Position numbers and translations under genes: made by a program. Positions 25,987 to 36,108 of a stretch of DNA of 64,000 bases are shown piece after piece. A model generated the notes under the pieces. That model was not told where the DNA came from, made no database searches, and saw only the letters and a list, made by a program, of their open reading frames with translations. How positions within the stretch are numbered: the stretch's first letter is position 1; every line of letters starts with the position of its first letter. The stretch comes from Paracoccaceae bacterium (GTDB lineage: Bacteria; Pseudomonadota; Alphaproteobacteria; Rhodobacterales; Rhodobacteraceae): positions 1,671,228-1,735,227 of the forward strand of contig SDAL01000001.1 in assembly GCA_004153385.1 (NCBI GenBank), given 5' to 3'.

Positions 25987-27411
25987 TCAGACCTTGTCCA
26001 CCCATGCGCTGCGATCAATATCCAGATCGGCGTAATCGTCGGGGTTAAGCACCGGACGCTCCACCCCCGCCTTCAGCTGTTGGCGGAAATCGCGCAGCAA
26101 CCGCATCGCGACCGGAAACAGCATCATGATCGCCAGCAGGTTGACCAGAGCCAAAAGCCCCATCAACGGGTCGGAGAAGAAGAAGACCGCCGTCGCACCG
26201 GGTGCAATCGCCCCCACAAACACGATCGCGATGATCGCGATCCGCAGCAAGATCACCGCAATTGGCTGTTTGGACAGCACCGCCAGAGCATTTTCACCCA
26301 AGTAGTAGTTGTAGATGATCGACGAAAACGCGAACAGCAAGATCGCGATGCTCAGGAAATACTGCGACCATTCACCGAAATGCGACACCAGCGATTGTTG
26401 AGTCAGAACCACGCCGTCCACACCTTCGGCACCGGGAACATACACATTGCCCAGCAAGATCACGAAGGCCGTGCACGAGCAGATCACGATCGTATCGATA
26501 AAGACCGAAAACGACTGGGTGATCCCTTGGCTGATCGGGTGACGCACTTCTGCGGTGGCCGCCACGTTGGGCGCAGACCCAAGACCCGCCTCGTTCGAGA
26601 ACAGACCCCGGCGCATCCCTTGGGCAATCGCCGCGCCCATGCCGCCGCCGACTGCCTCCTGGAAGCCAAAAGCGTTCTGGATGATCGAGGAGAATACACC
26701 CGGCACCTCGCCGATGTGCAGCACAACAACTGCAATCGCAAGGCCGAGATAGCCCACCGCCATAACCGGCACGACCACATCGGAGACTTTCGCAATCCGG
26801 TGGATCCCGCCAAAGATGATCAGCCCCGAGGCACCTGCCAGCACGATGCCTGTCCACAAACGGTCGATCCCGAAGCTGTCTTCCATCGCGCCTGCAACCG
26901 TATTGCCCTGAAACGCATTGAACCCGAAGCCAAAGGCGGCAATCAGACAGATCGCATAGACAACCGCCAGCCAGCGGTACTCTGCCCCCAGCCCGTGGAT
27001 GATCGCGCTGGCCGGACCACCACGATAGGTATTATGGCCAATCTTGCGCTTGAACAGCTGCGCCAGAGAACATTCCACAAGGCTGGTGGCCATCCCGACG
27101 AGCGCGACAGCCCACATCCAGAACACCGCCCCCGGACCGCCCAGCGTGATCGCCACAGCAACGCCTGCGATATTCCCGCCCCCCACGCGGCCACCGACAG
27201 ACACCAAAAGCGCCTGTCTGGCAGAGATCTTGTCGGGATCATCGGAATTGTTGGACCGGCTTAGAACCCGGAACATCCGGCCGAAAAACCGGAACTGGAC
27301 AAAGTTGGTCGCCAGCGTAATGAACACGCCGAACACCACCAGAATTGGGATCAGGGACCAACCCCATGTGAGGTCCCCGATCTTGCTGAAAAGCAGCTCC
27401 AGATATTCCAT
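25987..27411 (-). CDS. Alanine/glycine:sodium symporter (AGCS family)
   Basis: 474 residues from the ATG at 27411; AGGAGG is six bases upstream of this codon but abuts the earlier ATG, which decides the start. About eleven membrane helices. Family signatures: VGGRVGGGNIAGVAVAITLGGPGAVFWMW, GMRRGLFSNEAGLGSAPN and AFSSIIYNYYLGENAL. It imports alanine or glycine with sodium through the inner membrane. The divergent XRE gene across a 145-bp gap may control it. Confidence 0.93.
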   Translation of the reverse strand: MEYLELLFSKIGDLTWGWSLIPILVVFGVFITLATNFVQFRFFGRMFRVLSRSNNSDDPDKISARQALLVSVGGRVGGGNIAGVAVAITLGGPGAVFWMWAVALVGMATSLVECSLAQLFKRKIGHNTYRGGPASAIIHGLGAEYRWLAVVYAICLIAAFGFGFNAFQGNTVAGAMEDSFGIDRLWTGIVLAGASGLIIFGGIHRIAKVSDVVVPVMAVGYLGLAIAVVVLHIGEVPGVFSSIIQNAFGFQEAVGGGMGAAIAQGMRRGLFSNEAGLGSAPNVAATAEVRHPISQGITQSFSVFIDTIVICSCTAFVILLGNVYVPGAEGVDGVVLTQQSLVSHFGEWSQYFLSIAILLFAFSSIIYNYYLGENALAVLSKQPIAVILLRIAIIAIVFVGAIAPGATAVFFFSDPLMGLLALVNLLAIMMLFPVAMRLLRDFRQQLKAGVERPVLNPDDYADLDIDRSAWVDKV

Positions 27412-27556
27412 ATGCATCCTCCTGTAATAATCGCGATCTTGTCGTCGCGGATTTGGCGCAACCTAGGCAAGCCCGGCAGATTTGCCACGTCACTATCTTG
27501 CATCTTCACTATGCGAATAGATACACAAGTAGCATCAACTCGCGAAAGAACGCCCT

Positions 27557-28369
27557 ATGTCACATGACCTGCCAGCCAACCTCAGGCTTTTGTGCAGTTA
27601 CCACCGCTCGATATCAGCGGTCTGTCGCCAGCTTGCGGTGAATCGCGCGCAATTCAACAGATATCTGACAGGAGAGACGTTTCCCTCGCTCAGACTGTTG
27701 CGCCGGATCTGCGATTTCTTCGGTGTGGAGGAGTCTGAATTGATGCTACCGCATGCGCAATTTGCAAAGCTGGTGCGGCTGAAACCCAAAAACACCGGTC
27801 TGCGGCGCGAAAAAGATCTGATCGCGGCCACGGCCGCTGAGCTGCGCTCTGGCGCGCGCGCGGCGCTGGAGCCATATCTGGGATATTACTTCACGTATTA
27901 TAATTCGATGTCCCATCCCGGTCTGATCCTGCGCGCGCTGACCTGTCTTTATGCCACCCCCCACGGGGTCAATGTCAAAAGCGTTGAAAGTGTGGGCAGG
28001 CCCGGGGCACGCAAATTCACCTGCAAATACGAGGGGGTGTGTTTTATGCTGGCGGACCGTCTGTTCATGACGGTGATGGAGATGATGACCCGCAACGAGG
28101 TAATGCAGATCATTCTTTATCCAAGCTATAACAGCCGGATCAATGTGCTGAGCGGTGTGGTCTCTGGCGTGGCCGCACGTGCGCCACGACCACCGGCCAC
28201 AACACAGATGGTACTGCAGTATCTTGGTCGTTCGGTGGCGCTGCAGGCCGCCATGCGGCGATGCGCGCTGTATCCCCCCGACGATCCCGAAATCCCCGAA
28301 GACATCCGCCGGATGCTGTCGCCCGAACGTGCCCGCGCCCATACCTTGATGGAGGCGCCGCTGACCTGA
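27557..28369 (+). CDS. XRE-type helix-turn-helix transcriptional regulator
   Basis: 270 residues. An N-terminal helix-turn-helix (about 1-60: VCRQLAVNRAQFNRYLTGETFPSLRLLRRICDFFGVEESEL) resembles XRE/Cro DNA-binding domains. The remaining 200 residues (starting near AELRSGARAALEPYLGYY) form an unrecognised sensor domain with many hydrophobic and cysteine residues. Such two-part regulators are common in Rhodobacteraceae but their ligands are not known to me. It is divergent from the alanine symporter and convergent with the ehu-like operon; control of the symporter is inferred from position only. Confidence 0.75.
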   Translation: MSHDLPANLRLLCSYHRSISAVCRQLAVNRAQFNRYLTGETFPSLRLLRRICDFFGVEESELMLPHAQFAKLVRLKPKNTGLRREKDLIAATAAELRSGARAALEPYLGYYFTYYNSMSHPGLILRALTCLYATPHGVNVKSVESVGRPGARKFTCKYEGVCFMLADRLFMTVMEMMTRNEVMQIILYPSYNSRINVLSGVVSGVAARAPRPPATTQMVLQYLGRSVALQAAMRRCALYPPDDPEIPEDIRRMLSPERARAHTLMEAPLT

Positions 28370-28390
28370 GCCCCGCCAAGCGCACAGGGA

Positions 28391-29160
<770 letters not shown>

Positions 29161-29164
<4 letters not shown>

Positions 29165-29853
29165 TTCAGCGGTATTCCCGTCTTGGGCAGCGCACGATCA
29201 AGCAGCCTGACCCCCTGCGCGGCGAGTAACGTCATGATAAGATAAAGCCCGCCCACCATCGTCAGCGGAACAAGATAGTTGAACGTGCGGTCGCCGATGA
29301 TCGTGGCCACATTCAGCATTTCCAGAACGGTCACCACAGAAAGCACCGGCACATCTTTCATGATCGACACCAGATAGTTGCCCATCGCCGGCACGATCCG
29401 CGGGATCGCCTGTGGCACCACGATCCGGCTGAACCGGCGCGCAGGCGTCAGGTTCAGCGCGACCGCCGCCTCCGTCTGGCCGCGTGGCACAGCCTCTATC
29501 CCCGCGCGATACACCTCTGACAGATAGGCCGAATATTGCAGCCCCAGCGCGATCGCCCCCGTCAGAAACGCCGGCAGCACAAGGCCGAATTCCGGCAACA
29601 CGTAATACAAAAAGAACAGTTGGATCAATAACGGCGTATCGCGCAAAAACTCCGACACGGCGCGGGCGGGCCATGAGACCAGCCGCGAGGGGGCCGCCTT
29701 CAGCGCGGCCAGAACCAACCCCAGCACCATCGCAATGGCAAAGCCCAGCACCGTCGCCTTCAACGTCACCCACAAGCCCAGCAGCAGGATCGGCAGGATC
29801 GACACCGCCAGCGTCCAGCCATTGGTTGTGTCCCATTCAAATCCGAAAAGCAT
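29161..29853 (-). CDS. Polar amino-acid/ectoine ABC permease (EhuD-like)
   Basis: 230 residues with five or six membrane helices of the HisM/GlnP type. The coupling motif [33 protein letters not shown] matches the EAA-loop of polar amino-acid permeases. It pairs with the following permease gene to form a heterodimeric channel. It is separated by only three bases from that gene and overlaps the ATPase gene by four. Confidence 0.8.
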
Positions 29854-29856
29854 CGC

Positions 29857-30537
29857 CTACCTCCGTGCCGGACGCCAGCGCCCGATCATGGCGCCAAGCG
29901 CCCGCATCAACGTGGTCAGAACCAGCGCCATGCCAAAATACATCACCAGCGCCATGGAATAAATCGTGGCACTGTCTTGGGTATAGTTGCGCAATTGTTC
30001 GGCGCGCATCGCCAGATCGCCCAAGGTGATCAGCGACACAAGCGCCGTATCCTTGAGGTTTTGCACAGCCAGATTATCGAATGTGGGCATCATCTCCGGC
30101 AGGGCCTGTGGTAAAGCCACCCGCCATAACGTCTGGCGCGGGGTGAAATTCAACGCGCGTGCCGCCTCGTATTGCTGCACCGTCACGGCCTGCACCGCGC
30201 CGCGCACAACCTCGGCCCCATAGGCCCCGATGTTCAGCGTCAGAGCAACGATACCCGCTGTAACCGGCGGCATGCGCAGATTGAACCCGATCGCCTCGCC
30301 CACAATCGGCAGCGCGAAATACAGCCAGAACAACTGCACCAAAAGCGAGGTACCGCGAAATACCTCGATGTAGCTGATGCACACGCCGCGCAAAATCCGC
30401 GAACGGGACAGCTTGCCCAAGCCCGCGCCAAAGGCCACCACAGCCCCCAGTATCGTGGACCAAAAGGTCAACTGCACCGTCACCCATGCGCCTTGGGCCA
30501 ACACGGGCAGGTAGTCCAGCCAAGTCATGTCATTCAT
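29857..30537 (-). CDS. Polar amino-acid/ectoine ABC permease (EhuC-like)
   Basis: 226 residues from the ATG at 30537 (GGGGAAA upstream; the GTG at 30561 is weaker). Membrane helices of the HisQ/GlnP type with the EAA-loop EAARALNFTPRQTLWRVALPQALPEMMPTFDNL. The segment SYIEVFRGTSLLVQLFWLYFALP is typical for this family. Second gene of the operon after the binding protein; heterodimerises with the other permease. Confidence 0.8.
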   Translation of the reverse strand: MNDMTWLDYLPVLAQGAWVTVQLTFWSTILGAVVAFGAGLGKLSRSRILRGVCISYIEVFRGTSLLVQLFWLYFALPIVGEAIGFNLRMPPVTAGIVALTLNIGAYGAEVVRGAVQAVTVQQYEAARALNFTPRQTLWRVALPQALPEMMPTFDNLAVQNLKDTALVSLITLGDLAMRAEQLRNYTQDSATIYSMALVMYFGMALVLTTLMRALGAMIGRWRPARR

Positions 30538-30596
30538 AAATATTTCCCCGAGCAAAGGCACAGGGCCGATGGATCACCACCGGCCCCAAGGCTGCC

Positions 30597-31466
30597 TCAC
30601 TCCATCGCACACAGATCTTGGGTGCTGCGCGTGCTCGATCCGGTCACATCGGCATCCGAAAAGCCGTAACCTGTCAGCGTTTGCGCCCATTCATCGGTGG
30701 ATTTGTACTCCGCCAGCGCGCCATTGACCGCATCGCGCAGATCCTCGGAGCCTTGGGCAAACGTAAACCCGCCCCAGCTGCGCACCGGCGCGCCGTCAAT
30801 CACCGGATCCACGAACTGGCCCGCGCTTTCCACCTTGTCGGATTTCTCGGCCAGATTGGCCACCGTCAGGCTGGTCGCGGCATAGGCATCAGCGCGCCCT
30901 GTGGACACGTTGGAAATGGCATCGGAATTGGCCGACAAGGTGACCATCTGCTGTTCGGCCACGCCCAGATCCTGCATCATTTCCAGCTGATCGGCACCGG
31001 ACATGATCGCGACCTTCAGATCGTCCTGATCTGCAAAATCGGAGAATGCGTGAATATCCTTGGGGTTATCTGCGGGCACCAAAAGCCCCTCGCCATAGGA
31101 GCTGTTAGGCTCCGAAAACAGAACCGACTGGCAGCGCTGTGGCAAGATCGCCATTTCGGCTGCAACCATATCGAACCGGTCAGCCTTCAGCCCCGGAATG
31201 AGCGAGGAGAAATCGGTCGTGATCCATTCGATCTCGTCGATCCCGAGCTCTTGCATGATATGTTTGGCCACATCCGGTCCCGCACCCTTGGCATTACCCA
31301 TCGGATCAACAAAACCGTAGGGGATCTCATTTGCAACAGCGATGCGGATCGTGCCACGGTCCTTGATCTCGTCCAATGTGGCGGCGTTCAAGGCGGTGGC
31401 CCCCAGCAAAAGACTGGCCCCGAGGCCCAGGGTCGCGGCGCGTGTACAATGAGATTTGAAAGTCAA
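30597..31466 (-). CDS. ehuB: EhuB-like ectoine/hydroxyectoine-binding protein
   Basis: 289 residues with a signal peptide (about 1-28, ending LNA-AT) and a type II periplasmic fold. The sequence follows the layout of Sinorhizobium EhuB: IRIAVANEIPYGFVD, SLIPGLKADRFDMVAA, RCQSVLFSEP, and the C-terminal tail GYGFSDADV followed by a cysteine near the end. Ligand identity is inferred from that resemblance; a related polar amino acid or betaine is possible. No in-frame ATG exists before the signal peptide, so the start is TTG at 31466, with GAAGGG upstream. First gene of the importer operon. Confidence 0.75.
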   Translation of the reverse strand: MTFKSHCTRAATLGLGASLLLGATALNAATLDEIKDRGTIRIAVANEIPYGFVDPMGNAKGAGPDVAKHIMQELGIDEIEWITTDFSSLIPGLKADRFDMVAAEMAILPQRCQSVLFSEPNSSYGEGLLVPADNPKDIHAFSDFADQDDLKVAIMSGADQLEMMQDLGVAEQQMVTLSANSDAISNVSTGRADAYAATSLTVANLAEKSDKVESAGQFVDPVIDGAPVRSWGGFTFAQGSEDLRDAVNGALAEYKSTDEWAQTLTGYGFSDADVTGSSTRSTQDLCAME

Positions 31467-31795
31467 AGCATTTCCCTTCTGATTCTATGAAATATCAGGG
31501 AAAAACATACCGAAAAGCTAAGCGATGTCAAAAGCACCGGGTGTGGGCGATCCATCAGGCGGGAATAAGGGCCCGCCTGCGCACCGCCCCGTGGACGTGA
31601 AAATCACCCACGCAGGCCAGCAGTTCGTGCCGCGCGAATGCGCCCCGCATGCCGGCGGTTGCGGCCACGCGAGGAGGCGTCGTACCCGACGCAAATCATC
31701 ATACAACAACTATACTCACCAGCATCGCGCGCGCACCAACCACTCCGGCTGTGCACGCCTCGTTGAAAAGGTGCCCGCTCCGGTAACGTGCGGAT
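31467..31795. other. Intergenic 329 bp before the ehu-like operon
   Basis: Holds the promoter of the ehu-like operon and the end of the YgiB-like unit. A stem of eight pairs CAGGCGGG / CCCGCCTG lies at 31556-31579 without a T-tract. No gene was seen. Confidence 0.45.
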
Positions 31796-32377
31796 TTAGC
31801 CGCCGAAGCCGCTGCGCGATCCGGCGCTGGTGCCAAAGCCGCCACGCGATGTGGCCGTGGCGCGTGTCATCGGTGCCTTGCCCGCGGTCGCAGCCGGTTT
31901 GGTGAACATCGAACGACCCATTTTGGCACGGCCCGAATTGCTGGAATAGGTGCTGGTGCGCGCGGCATTGGTGAATTTGCCATCCGACGAACGATACAGC
32001 GGCTGCGCCGCGCTCATCCCGCGGCCCCCCAGCATGTTCCCGATCAGATAACCCGCCAGAAGCGGCATGAAGATGCTGCCCGATCCGCCGCCATTGGTGG
32101 CCTGTGCTTCGGTGCCGCAGGCCCCCTCGCCGTGCTGTTCCTCGCACACGGCGCGACTGTCATAGCGCGGCGCGGATTCGACATGCAACGCCTCGGCCTC
32201 GGCAAAGGCCTTGTCGCATTCGGCATCGCTGAACATGCCACCCGATTGCGCTGCCTGATGACAGCTTTCACGATCGGGAAAGGCCTGTGCGTCCACTTCT
32301 TCTTCTTGGCATCCTGCCAACGCGAAGGACGCCGCCCCCACAATTGCCAACGCGACTGTTCTTGATCTTTTACGCAT
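31796..32377 (-). CDS. DUF1190 (YgiB-like) lipoprotein
   Basis: 193 residues. A lipobox L-A-G-C ends the signal at Cys23. The mature protein has conserved cysteines in DRESCHQAAQ, SDAECDKAF and SRAVCEEQHG, a hydrophobic stretch SIFMPLLAGYLIGNMLGG and a Gly/Ser-rich tail. This is the DUF1190 architecture (YgiB/YjfM), a widespread envelope protein of unknown biochemical role. It is encoded 27 bp after the glutathionylspermidine-synthase-like gene, the same pairing as ygiBC and yjfMC in enterobacteria. Confidence 0.85.
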   Translation of the reverse strand: MRKRSRTVALAIVGAASFALAGCQEEEVDAQAFPDRESCHQAAQSGGMFSDAECDKAFAEAEALHVESAPRYDSRAVCEEQHGEGACGTEAQATNGGGSGSIFMPLLAGYLIGNMLGGRGMSAAQPLYRSSDGKFTNAARTSTYSSNSGRAKMGRSMFTKPAATAGKAPMTRATATSRGGFGTSAGSRSGFGG

Positions 32378-32404
32378 TGCGCGCTCCCCCAGTATGTGGC
32401 CGGT

Positions 32405-33619
32405 TCAGTCCCGGATGAAATGCGGCTTGAAACGCGACAGATCCTGCGTGATCCGCGCGCGATCTTCCCGGATGCCGATCCCGGCGCAGGTTTCCCCCAC
32501 GATCCATGATCCGATCACCGGATGGAACCCGTCGAACTCCGGCAGGGGTGCATAGGCCTGCACGATCCGCGGAAACTCTCCATAGCCCGATTGGGCCGTG
32601 GCCTCAATCGTGGTGCCCGCACGGATGATTTCCACCGCCGCCCCCTCTCGCGAGAAAATCGGCTTGCGCACGTAACCTGCCTGAAACTGTTCGGCCACGC
32701 TGGAAAATCTTTCGGGGCCTGCCTCCTGACCATCAAGGGCACGCGCGACGTCAGCCTCGAAAAACGCTGGCAACAGATTGGGATGGCCCTCGAACATCTG
32801 CCACAGAACCGGCAAGATCCCCTTGTTGGACACAACCGCCTTCCATGCAGGCTCCAGCATATGACAGCCCGAGGTCGCGATATGGGTGGCATATTCGTCG
32901 TTCAGCAGATCTTCCCACGGATACAGCTTGAACAATGTGCCGATCACCTGATCCTTGTCATCAAGGAACTGGCCGTCGGTGCTGAGAGCGAGTTTTTGCA
33001 GCTCGAAATAATGCGCGCCCAGCCCTGCCGCACGGGCCGCCCAGCCCAGCGATTCCACCGTAGCGTAGTCTTCGGGGCTGTCGGCCATCGCAGTGAAATG
33101 CAGATCCGTGCCTTTTTCAAACAGCTCCTGAAAGCGCGCGATCAATGCCTCGTGCAGGCCGTTGAACTGGTCGTCACCGTCTTGCAAAACCCCGTTGGCA
33201 ATCTGCTCCTCAAGCCAGTCCCACTGGAACGCCGATGTTTCATAAAGCGAGGTCGGCGTATCCGCATTATATTCCAGAAGCTTGGCCGGGCCTGTTCCGT
33301 CATAGGCCAGATCGAACCGGCCATACAACTCGGGCGCGCCATCGGCCCAGCTGTTGGCCACCAGATCATGGTGCAGCGGTGCGATCCCCAGCTTGGTCAT
33401 CAGCGCTTCGTCTTTGGTAATCGTGTCCACGGCCTCGCGGCACATCGCGTGCAGCTCGCTCGACGGATCCTCGATATCCTCCTCGATCTCGCGCAGCGAA
33501 AACCGGTAGGCAGAGCTTTCATCCCAATAGGGTTCGCCATGCATATCGGCAAAGGTGAAACCGACCTCTTTGGCTTTCTCGCGCCAGTCGGGGCGCTCCG
33601 GCAGGGTGATCTTTTCCAT
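32405..33619 (-). CDS. Glutathionylspermidine synthase-like ATP-grasp protein (YgiC family)
   Basis: 404 residues from ATG 33619 with AAAGG upstream. The conserved LEYNADTPTSLYETSAFQWDW block and the C-terminal VIGSWIVGETCAGIGIRED block mark the glutathionylspermidine synthase C-terminal (ATP-grasp) family. The amidase half of bifunctional Gsp is absent, as in YgiC/YjfC, which lack proven Gsp synthase activity. It probably ligates a peptide or polyamine in an ATP-dependent way. It is paired with a DUF1190 lipoprotein, hinting at an envelope-linked process. Confidence 0.85.
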   Translation of the reverse strand: MEKITLPERPDWREKAKEVGFTFADMHGEPYWDESSAYRFSLREIEEDIEDPSSELHAMCREAVDTITKDEALMTKLGIAPLHHDLVANSWADGAPELYGRFDLAYDGTGPAKLLEYNADTPTSLYETSAFQWDWLEEQIANGVLQDGDDQFNGLHEALIARFQELFEKGTDLHFTAMADSPEDYATVESLGWAARAAGLGAHYFELQKLALSTDGQFLDDKDQVIGTLFKLYPWEDLLNDEYATHIATSGCHMLEPAWKAVVSNKGILPVLWQMFEGHPNLLPAFFEADVARALDGQEAGPERFSSVAEQFQAGYVRKPIFSREGAAVEIIRAGTTIEATAQSGYGEFPRIVQAYAPLPEFDGFHPVIGSWIVGETCAGIGIREDRARITQDLSRFKPHFIRD

Positions 33620-33721
33620 CAAGGGCCTTTGCAAGACTACGGGGGGGCGTGTGTCCCCTCAACGTCTATCGTGCCGAAGGGCGCCACACAACAAGTTGCA
33701 CAAGAAACTGTGCAGGCCATA

Positions 33722-35995
33722 TCAGTCTGGTGCGTCACCCTTGGGGATACCGACCACATCGACCAGCGTGCTGTGTGCGCTGGTGCCTTGGCCCAGTTGC
33801 GATGTGCCGATGTCGCGGGTCAGCACATTGGGGTTGCCATGCGGATCGGGGCCACAGCCCGCATCACCGAACCACGCGCCTGTGGGCAGCGCCACCACGC
33901 CTGCGCGGATCGTGTCGCAAATCCGGGCGCGGGCACGGGCACGACCACGGGCATTGAACACCTCCACCAGATCACCATCGCCAATGCCGCGCGCATGCGC
34001 ATCATCCGGGTGGATGGCCAGCCGTTCGGGGCGCGCGTCGGGCTGGTCGGCCAGCGCCGATTCCAGCTGGCTGTGCAGCTTGTCACCCGGTTGAGGCGAG
34101 ATCAGATGCAAAGGGGCCTCGGGCGTGGCAGCCCCGAGCCATTCATCGGCAGGCAGCCACACCGGATGGCCCGGACAATCATCATAGCCGAAACTGTCGA
34201 TGGTTTGCGAGAAGATCTCGATGCGGCCCGATGGCGTGCCCAGCGGCGCGGCGTCGGGATCGGCGCGGAAGGGCGCAAAGATCGAGCGCCCCTCGTCACC
34301 GCATTCCACCGGCAGGCGCATCCAGTTGCGCGCGCGCAGACCATCGAAATCTGGCAGATCAATGTCCATAGCCTGTGCAGTGTCACGAAACCCCGCATAA
34401 AGATGGCGCAACCACTGATCCGCGTCACGGCCTTCGGTGAAGCGTTCATGTTCCTGCGCGCCCAGACGTTGCGCCAGACCGGCGAAAATCGCGTAATCAT
34501 CGCGGGCCTCGCCCACCGGATCGATCAGGCGCGGCATGAAGAACAGATAATCATCCAGTTTGGAGCTGCCGATATCCTCGCGCTCATACGGGGTGGTGGC
34601 AGGAAACACGATATCGGCGCGTTTGGCGGTGGCCGTCCACCACGGCTCGTTGACGATGATCGTCTCGGGGGTGCGCCATGCGGCATCGAGTGCGTTAAGG
34701 TCCTGATGATGATGGAACGGATTGCCGCCCGCCCAATAGACCAGACGGATATCGGGATAATGACGCGTCTCGCCGTTGAACGCATAGGCCGCGCCCGGAT
34801 TGCGCAGCATATCGGCAATCCGCGCCACAGGGATCACATCACGCACCGCATTCCGGCCTTGGGACAACGTCATCCCACCGATAGCGCGCATGGATTTTCC
34901 CACACCGCCAATCGCGCCGTACCCATAGCCCACACCGCCGCCCGGCAGGCCGATCTGGCCCAGCATCGCGGCCAGCACCGCCGACATCCAGTAGGGCTGC
35001 TCGCCGTGATGGGCGCGCTGCAGCGACCATGCCACCGTGATCAACGTGCGGGTTGTGGCCATGCGACGCGCCAACGTGCGGATCGCATCAGGCGCAACGC
35101 CGCAGATCGGGCCGGCCCATTCGGGCGTTTTGGCAACCCCGTCGCGTTCGCCCGTCAGATAAGGGCGAAACCGCTCGAACCCCACCGTGGCGCGCGCAAG
35201 AAACGCATGATCGGTCAGGCCCTCGTCTTCCAGCACCCACGCCAGCGCCAGCATCAGCGCCGTGTCCGAGCCCGGGCGCAGCGCCATCCAGTCGCAGCCT
35301 TCGGGCGCATCGGTTTTCTGCGGCCCGATATTCAGACACGCCATCCCCCCCTTGTGGAAGGTCTCGAACCAGTCGGTGACCTCGTGGCGGGTGATGCCGC
35401 CCATGCTGACTTGGGCGTTCTTGGCGTTGATGCCGCCAAACATCACCAGCGTCTGGGTGTTGTGCGCAATCGTCTGCCAGCTGTCTTGGTGCTGATAAAG
35501 CAGTTTCAGGAAATCGATCCCGAACACATGCGGCATGATCGCCTGCGCGCAGCCGGTGGAATAGCTGCCAAACGACGCCACATATCCGCCCGCCATATTC
35601 AAAAACCGGTGCGCCTGACTTTGGGCATGATGGAACCGCCCCGCCGAGGACCACCCGTAAGACCCGCCAAAGATCGCCCCGTTGCCATGCGTGGTGCGCA
35701 CACGGTCAATTTCGCGCGCGGCAATATCCAGCGCCTCGTCCCACGGCAGATCGATAAATGTGTCGCGGCCGCGATCCGCACCTCCGCGCCCCTCCAGCCA
35801 GCCGCGGCGCACCGCCGGACGGGCCACACGGCTTTCATGATAGACCGCCTGCGGCAGGATTTCGGGGATTGCGACAGGGTTCGGATCATCGCGAAACGGA
35901 CGCGTGGCGCGGATCCGCCCGCCTTCGGTTTCCACCTCGAATGCGCCCCAGTGGCTGGTGGTCACCCGTGTTTGACGTGCGCGCGGATCGGACAT
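33722..35995 (-). CDS. Molybdopterin-dependent oxidoreductase (BisC/TorZ/DMSO reductase family)
   Basis: 757 residues of the DMSO reductase superfamily. The Mo-binding serine region GSYGWSSAGRFHHAQ (about residue 110) matches the serine-ligated type, and molybdopterin-dinucleotide segments YWAGGNPFHHHQDLN, NEPWWTATAKRADIVFPATT and the C-terminal LHLISPQPGDKLHSQLE follow. No iron-sulfur cysteine cluster and no Tat signal are seen at the N-terminus, so it should be cytoplasmic, like biotin sulfoxide or methionine sulfoxide reductases. It reduces S- or N-oxides. It lies downstream of the ribitol operon, but a strong hairpin separates them. Confidence 0.88.
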   Translation of the reverse strand: MSDPRARQTRVTTSHWGAFEVETEGGRIRATRPFRDDPNPVAIPEILPQAVYHESRVARPAVRRGWLEGRGGADRGRDTFIDLPWDEALDIAAREIDRVRTTHGNGAIFGGSYGWSSAGRFHHAQSQAHRFLNMAGGYVASFGSYSTGCAQAIMPHVFGIDFLKLLYQHQDSWQTIAHNTQTLVMFGGINAKNAQVSMGGITRHEVTDWFETFHKGGMACLNIGPQKTDAPEGCDWMALRPGSDTALMLALAWVLEDEGLTDHAFLARATVGFERFRPYLTGERDGVAKTPEWAGPICGVAPDAIRTLARRMATTRTLITVAWSLQRAHHGEQPYWMSAVLAAMLGQIGLPGGGVGYGYGAIGGVGKSMRAIGGMTLSQGRNAVRDVIPVARIADMLRNPGAAYAFNGETRHYPDIRLVYWAGGNPFHHHQDLNALDAAWRTPETIIVNEPWWTATAKRADIVFPATTPYEREDIGSSKLDDYLFFMPRLIDPVGEARDDYAIFAGLAQRLGAQEHERFTEGRDADQWLRHLYAGFRDTAQAMDIDLPDFDGLRARNWMRLPVECGDEGRSIFAPFRADPDAAPLGTPSGRIEIFSQTIDSFGYDDCPGHPVWLPADEWLGAATPEAPLHLISPQPGDKLHSQLESALADQPDARPERLAIHPDDAHARGIGDGDLVEVFNARGRARARARICDTIRAGVVALPTGAWFGDAGCGPDPHGNPNVLTRDIGTSQLGQGTSAHSTLVDVVGIPKGDAPD

Positions 35996-36060
35996 TCACT
36001 CTCTCCCGGATCTGGAATTGCACATTCTTTTACGCCAGCATGCGGGCATTGGAAATGCCC

Positions 36061-36101
36061 CATCCCGCCCGCCCTACCCGACATGCGGGACGGGCGGGAT
36101 G
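36061..36101 (-). terminator. Hairpin closing the ribitol operon
   Basis: Perfect 11-bp stem CATCCCGCCCG (36061-36071) / CGGGCGGGATG (36091-36101) eight bases past the SDR stop. No T-tract, but of a strength that would stop or protect transcripts. Confidence 0.55.
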
Positions 36102-36108
36102 TCACAGA

